Shown here piece after piece: positions 60,966 to 64,000 of a stretch of DNA of 64,000 nucleotides (within the stretch, counting starts at the first letter, position 1; each line of letters opens with the position of its first letter). The stretch lies in NCBI GenBank assembly GCA_012837705.1, contig DUQQ01000064.1, positions 27,258 to 91,257 of the forward strand, written 5' to 3'. Source of the DNA: Hydrogenispora sp. GTDB lineage: Bacteria; Bacillota; UBA4882; UBA10575. Position numbers and translations under genes: made by a program. Under the pieces are notes generated by a model, which saw nothing but the letters and a program-made list of their open reading frames with translations, had not been told where the DNA came from and ran no database searches.

Positions 60966-61406
60966 ATGAAATTTGTTGCTGTAACCGCCTGCCCGACGGG
61001 AGTGGCCCATACGTATATGGCGGCCGAAGCATTGGAGATGGCCGCGGAAGAACTCGGCCATGAGATTAAAGTAGAAACCCAGGGCTCAATCGGGATCGAA
61101 AATGAGATCACGCCGGAGGAGATCGCCGCGGCCGATGCGGTCATCTTTGCGGTGGATATGTCGGTAACCCGATCCGACCGGTTTGCCGGAAAACCGATCC
61201 TGAACAAAGGCGTCTCTGAGGTGATTAAACATCCGCGGGAGGCAATTTTAGCTGCTGTTGAGTTGGTGGAGAAAGGAGGGGAACAGTCGGTACAGAGAGA
61301 TAGCGCAGAACCTAGGTCGGAGGAACCAAGTTCGGTTTCCAGTCAAGGAAGAAAAGGGGAAAAAGAAAAAAGGAAGGTGTTGTTTGGATGGCTAAAACGA
61401 AAATAA
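60966..61406 (+). CDS. PTS fructose EIIB
   Basis: The protein has 146 residues, with AAGGAGGTGG before ATG 60966. The EIIB-Fru domain (~1-100) starts KFVAVTACPTGVAHTYMAAEAL, with the phosphocysteine in ACPTG. Residues ~103-146 are a polar, charged linker (SEEPSSVSSQGRKGEKEKR) ending WLKRK, which looks like a remnant of the linker to EIIC in fused FruA. The coding region overlaps the EIIC gene by 19 nt in another frame, consistent with a fused ancestor split by a frameshift. Confidence 0.93.
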   Translation: MKFVAVTACPTGVAHTYMAAEALEMAAEELGHEIKVETQGSIGIENEITPEEIAAADAVIFAVDMSVTRSDRFAGKPILNKGVSEVIKHPREAILAAVELVEKGGEQSVQRDSAEPRSEEPSSVSSQGRKGEKEKRKVLFGWLKRK

Positions 61407-62419
61407 GTATACGGAATAGTTTGATGACCGGTGTGTCGTATATGATTCCTTTTGTAACCGCTGGTGGTATTCTGATTGCTTTATCCTTTTTAATCGGCGG
61501 TTACCAGGTGGAAAGCGGTACCTTTGCCGGTTATCTCAACCAAGTGGGTGGTACGGCTTTTGGTTTGATGGTCCCTGCACTCGCTGGCTTCATTGCTTTC
61601 TCTATTGCTGACCGCCCCGGAATTGCACCGGGGATGATTGCCGGCATGTTGGCTTCCAACATTGGGGCCGGCTTCTTGGGCGGTTTAATCGGTGGTCTGC
61701 TTGCCGGTTTTGTCGCTCTCTGGATAAAAAACTGGCCGGTGCCCAAGTCCCTTTCGAAACTGATGCCGGTCTTAATCATCCCGTTAATCTCTTCGGCGAT
61801 TGTCGGCTTATTAATGGTCGTTGTGATTGGTTTGCCTGTCAAAGGAATCATGGATGGCTTAACCAACTGGCTCCGGGGCCTCTCCACCGGTAGTTCCGTT
61901 TTCCTGGGGGTCATTTTAGGCTTAATGATGGCCTTTGACATGGGCGGACCGGTGAATAAAGTGGCCTACGCTTTTGGGTTGGCGATGATTGCGGAGAACA
62001 TTCTTGAACCCCACGCGGCGATTATGGCGGCGGGGATGACCCCACCGCTGGGTTTGGCCTTGGCAACGGTGTTGGCCCCGCAAAAATTTACGAAACGGGA
62101 GATTGATGCCGGTAAAGCAGCATGGATCATGGGCGCTTCTTTCATCACCGAAGGGGCGATCCCCTTTGCCGCCGCTGATCCGTTCCGGGTGATTCCGTCG
62201 ATTATGGCAGGGTCGGCCGTGGCCGGAGCGTTGTCCATGTTGTTTGGCTGTACCCTCGTTGCCCCCCACGGTGGGATCTTTGTTATCCCGATGATTGGCA
62301 ACTTTGGCCTGTATCTAGTGGCTTTAGCTGCTGGAACGATCGTTACCGCCCTCGTGGTCAATGCCTTGAAACCAGCGCTTGATCAGGAGGTTGCCGAAGG
62401 GACGGGTGTTAGCGGGTAA
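61388..62419 (+). CDS. PTS fructose EIIC
   Basis: The protein has 343 residues and around nine to ten membrane spans. It matches fructose-family EIIC: NSLMTGVSYMIPFVTAGGILIALSF, MAFDMGGPVNKVAYAF, GMTPPLGLALAT, ITEGAIPFAAADP and LVAPHGGIFVIP. It forms the sugar channel in the inner membrane and works with the EIIA and EIIB upstream. Translation starts 19 nt before the EIIB stop, with the AAGGTG in that gene as ribosome site. Confidence 0.94.
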   Translation: MAKTKISIRNSLMTGVSYMIPFVTAGGILIALSFLIGGYQVESGTFAGYLNQVGGTAFGLMVPALAGFIAFSIADRPGIAPGMIAGMLASNIGAGFLGGLIGGLLAGFVALWIKNWPVPKSLSKLMPVLIIPLISSAIVGLLMVVVIGLPVKGIMDGLTNWLRGLSTGSSVFLGVILGLMMAFDMGGPVNKVAYAFGLAMIAENILEPHAAIMAAGMTPPLGLALATVLAPQKFTKREIDAGKAAWIMGASFITEGAIPFAAADPFRVIPSIMAGSAVAGALSMLFGCTLVAPHGGIFVIPMIGNFGLYLVALAAGTIVTALVVNALKPALDQEVAEGTGVSG

Positions 62420-62444
62420 GCGTCGACAAGGCCGGAACCGTGAA

Positions 62445-62472
62445 CCGGCGAGCAGTTTGCGCTGCTCGCCGG
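62445..62472 (+). other. Intercistronic hairpin between fructose EIIC and HPr
   Basis: A perfect 11-bp stem CCGGCGAGCAG/CTGCTCGCCGG with a 6-nt loop lies 25 nt after the EIIC stop. There is no U tract, so it is likely an mRNA stability or processing element. Confidence 0.65.
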
Positions 62473-62495
62473 AAAAGCGATTCGAGGTGGAGTAA

Positions 62496-62765
62496 ATGGT
62501 TAAAAAAATGGTCACGATCAAAAACAAGTCTGGTTTGCACGCCCGACCCGCGGCGGTCTTCATGGAAAAGGCCCAAGAGTTTGCAAGTCAGATCTACCTG
62601 GCGCGTCCCGGAGAGGAACCGGTAAACGGGAAAAGCATCCTGGGAATCCTTACGCTCGGTGTGGAAAAAGGGTCGACAATTGAGATTGCGGCGGAAGGGC
62701 CCGATGCGGAAGAAGCCGTGGCTGCCCTGGCTGATTTGGTTGAATCCTTTGAAGCCGATCTTTAG
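62496..62765 (+). CDS. Second HPr-family phosphocarrier, fructose operon
   Basis: An 89-residue protein with His15 in NKSGLHARPAAVF and a Ser in VNGKSILGILTLGV at the HPr-kinase position (Ser47 here, one residue longer than the ptsH product). It resembles HPr more than Crh, because the His is kept. As last gene of the fru operon it may act like the HPr domain of enteric FPr, giving the fructose PTS its own phosphocarrier. It differs clearly from the ptsH product at 50301. Confidence 0.9.
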   Translation: MVKKMVTIKNKSGLHARPAAVFMEKAQEFASQIYLARPGEEPVNGKSILGILTLGVEKGSTIEIAAEGPDAEEAVAALADLVESFEADL

Positions 62766-62806
62766 AGCACGAAGTTAACGGGCCAGGGTATTTTAAGGCG
62801 GCCGGG

Positions 62807-62837
62807 GCATAGTTTCCTTTGGTTAATGGTTAAACTT
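62807..62837 (+). promoter_or_regulatory. Possible forespore promoter of the gerA-family gene
   Basis: GCATA (62807-62811) and GGTTAAACTT (62828-62837) are 16 bp apart and approximate sigma-F/sigma-G consensus elements. The gene that follows is a germination gene, which in Bacillus is forespore-expressed. The match is inexact. Confidence 0.3.
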
Positions 62838-62868
62838 ATAACCGGAGTAAACTACCAAAGGTGAACAG

Positions 62869-64000
62869 ATGCAAAAGAGGAAAGCCGCCAAAATGGTCTG
62901 TGTCCAAATAGAGCGAATAGCGGAAGCGATGGGATACCCATCCGACCTCCGGGTGACGCCCGTAGGCAAGGAAGGGTTATCCCATCTTCTTTATTTAAAC
63001 AGTCTTGTGGACGATGAAACGGTGGCGTGGGCCACAGATCAATTTGCCGCCTTCACGGCGGTGCGGACAGCAGGGCTAGAGCTTCCGGTACGGGGACGCC
63101 TCCGCCCGCTAGATGGTTCCAGCGCTGCGGTCGAGGTGTTACTGGAGGGCAACTTAGTAGTGGTCAATGGAGAAATGTTGGCCGTTGAAGCCCAGGGTTG
63201 GCTGAAACGGGAACCGCAAGAACCCGAGACCGAACGGGTGATCCGCGGCCCGCGGGAGGGCTTTACCGAGACGCTGGCGGACAATATCGGGCTGGTGCGG
63301 CGTTGGATCCGGGACCCCTCCTTACAAGTGGAAGAACTGCGGGTCGGTCGGCGCACCAAAACCCGCGTTGTTCTGGTCTACCTGGCCGATGTGGCCCCGC
63401 CCCGGATGGTAAGCGAGGTCCGCCGCCGGCTGGAAGCGCTTGACCTTGACGGTATCTTAGAGTCCGGCTATATTCAACAGTTAATCACCGACCGGCGGGC
63501 CAGTATCTTTCCGTTAATCCAGGCCACCGAGCGCAGTGACCGGATCGCCGCTGGTATCCTGGAAGGACGGGTTGCGATCTTGGTGGATAAGAGCACCACT
63601 TCCTTACTGGTCCCAGTGACCATCAATGAACTTTACCAAACACCCGAAGATTACTATTTAAGCTTTTGGGTGGGCTCCTTCCTCCGTCTCATCCGGCTCT
63701 TGGGGAACAATTTGGCGGTGGCCCTGCCCGGTCTTTATATTGCGGTGACCGACTTTCATCCGGAACTTCTCCCCACCCAACTGGCTTTAGCGATCGCGGG
63801 CACCCGTACCCGGGTTCCGGTACCGCTACTGGCGGAGCTCTTCATCATGGAGATTGCCGCTGCATTGTTTGGTTTGCATGGTCTGACCATCGCCGGGATC
63901 TTGGTATTGGTCCATGCCGCTGACCTCAAATCCTTTGGTGTTTCCTATTTAGCGCCGTGGGCCCCCCTCCAATGGGAAGAACTGGGGGATGCTCCGGTGC
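62869..64000 (+). CDS. GerA-family spore germination protein (partial, runs off the window)
   Basis: ATG 62869 is preceded by AAAGGTG. 377 codons are visible and the frame continues past the window end. The cytosolic/N-terminal part (~125-310) has the GerA hallmarks REGFTETLADNIGLVRRWI, LEALDLDGILESGYIQQLI, SIFPLIQATERSDRIAAGILEGRVAILVD and TPEDYYLSFWVGSFLRLIR. The membrane part begins NLAVALPGLYIAVTDFHPELLPT and runs to LLAELFIMEI. It then joins directly to AALFGLHGLTIAGILVLVHAADLKSFGVSYLAP, skipping the LP-x-P-x-GQ and following spans found in relatives. It may be a SpoVAF-like or receptor A subunit; no B or C subunit is visible. Confidence 0.85.
   Translation, partial: MQKRKAAKMVCVQIERIAEAMGYPSDLRVTPVGKEGLSHLLYLNSLVDDETVAWATDQFAAFTAVRTAGLELPVRGRLRPLDGSSAAVEVLLEGNLVVVNGEMLAVEAQGWLKREPQEPETERVIRGPREGFTETLADNIGLVRRWIRDPSLQVEELRVGRRTKTRVVLVYLADVAPPRMVSEVRRRLEALDLDGILESGYIQQLITDRRASIFPLIQATERSDRIAAGILEGRVAILVDKSTTSLLVPVTINELYQTPEDYYLSFWVGSFLRLIRLLGNNLAVALPGLYIAVTDFHPELLPTQLALAIAGTRTRVPVPLLAELFIMEIAAALFGLHGLTIAGILVLVHAADLKSFGVSYLAPWAPLQWEELGDAPV

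Overview
The window reads as chromosome of an endospore-forming member of the Firmicutes that appears to have an outer membrane. Sporulation is indicated by a GerA-type germinant receptor subunit, a CgeB-like spore glycosylation protein, and the tepA/ylzJ/spoIIIE/rodZ-like neighbourhood known from Bacillus and Clostridia. An outer membrane is indicated by two secreted beta-barrel proteins (28979-30214 and 31368-32450), an usher-like barrel with a PapD-like chaperone (44227-48139), and two ABC solute-binding proteins with plain signal peptides rather than lipoboxes. Base composition is moderate, near 50% GC by eye. A Limnochordia/Hydrogenispora-like lineage is my best guess, from knowledge of the groups only. 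I see no insertion sequence, prophage or CRISPR array.

Layout. 1-6.3 kb: a truncated secreted glycosidase-like gene, a short AraC-type regulator, a lactate-permease-family transporter and a DUF401 membrane protein, then a Gly-Cys-Leu tRNA operon with promoter and terminator. 6.3-16.1 kb: a surface-polysaccharide or spore-glycan block, with an FkbM methyltransferase, UDP-sugar dehydrogenase, five GT2 glycosyltransferases, a GT-D-fold enzyme, CgeB and a nucleotidyltransferase. 16.2-28.7 kb: housekeeping and sporulation genes (tepA, ylzJ, a divergent NptA-like transporter, spoIIIE/ftsK, a rodZ-like gene, dnaG, rpoD, two tRNAs, yqfO, two zinc-finger genes and a rhomboid-like gene). 28.9-32.5 kb: two outer-membrane barrels flank a stand-alone LigD-type polymerase.

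32.5-44.2 kb: carbohydrate sensing and use. A solute-binding protein and YesM-type kinase face a YesN-type regulator. An ABC importer without its own ATPase, a GH65 phosphorylase and beta-phosphoglucomutase follow. Together they suggest oligosaccharide import and phosphorolysis. 44.2-50.0 kb: a four-gene chaperone-usher-like locus on the minus strand, the most unusual system here. It holds two candidate secreted subunits, a chaperone, and an usher-like barrel whose ends carry non-standard domains.

50.2-57.9 kb: a PTS control unit. ptsI-ptsH runs leftward and nagE-DUF7916-nagA-crr runs rightward. A BglG/GlcT-type antiterminator gene lies between them. A near-perfect RAT/terminator switch precedes ptsI, and a promoter plus RAT-like/terminator leader precedes nagE. 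One antiterminator may therefore set both the general PTS enzymes and amino-sugar uptake. 58.0-62.8 kb: yjbQ, then a fructose operon (fruR-fruK-IIA-IIB-IIC-second HPr). 62.9 kb to the end: a gerA-family gene that appears to lack about 70 residues of its membrane domain in frame.
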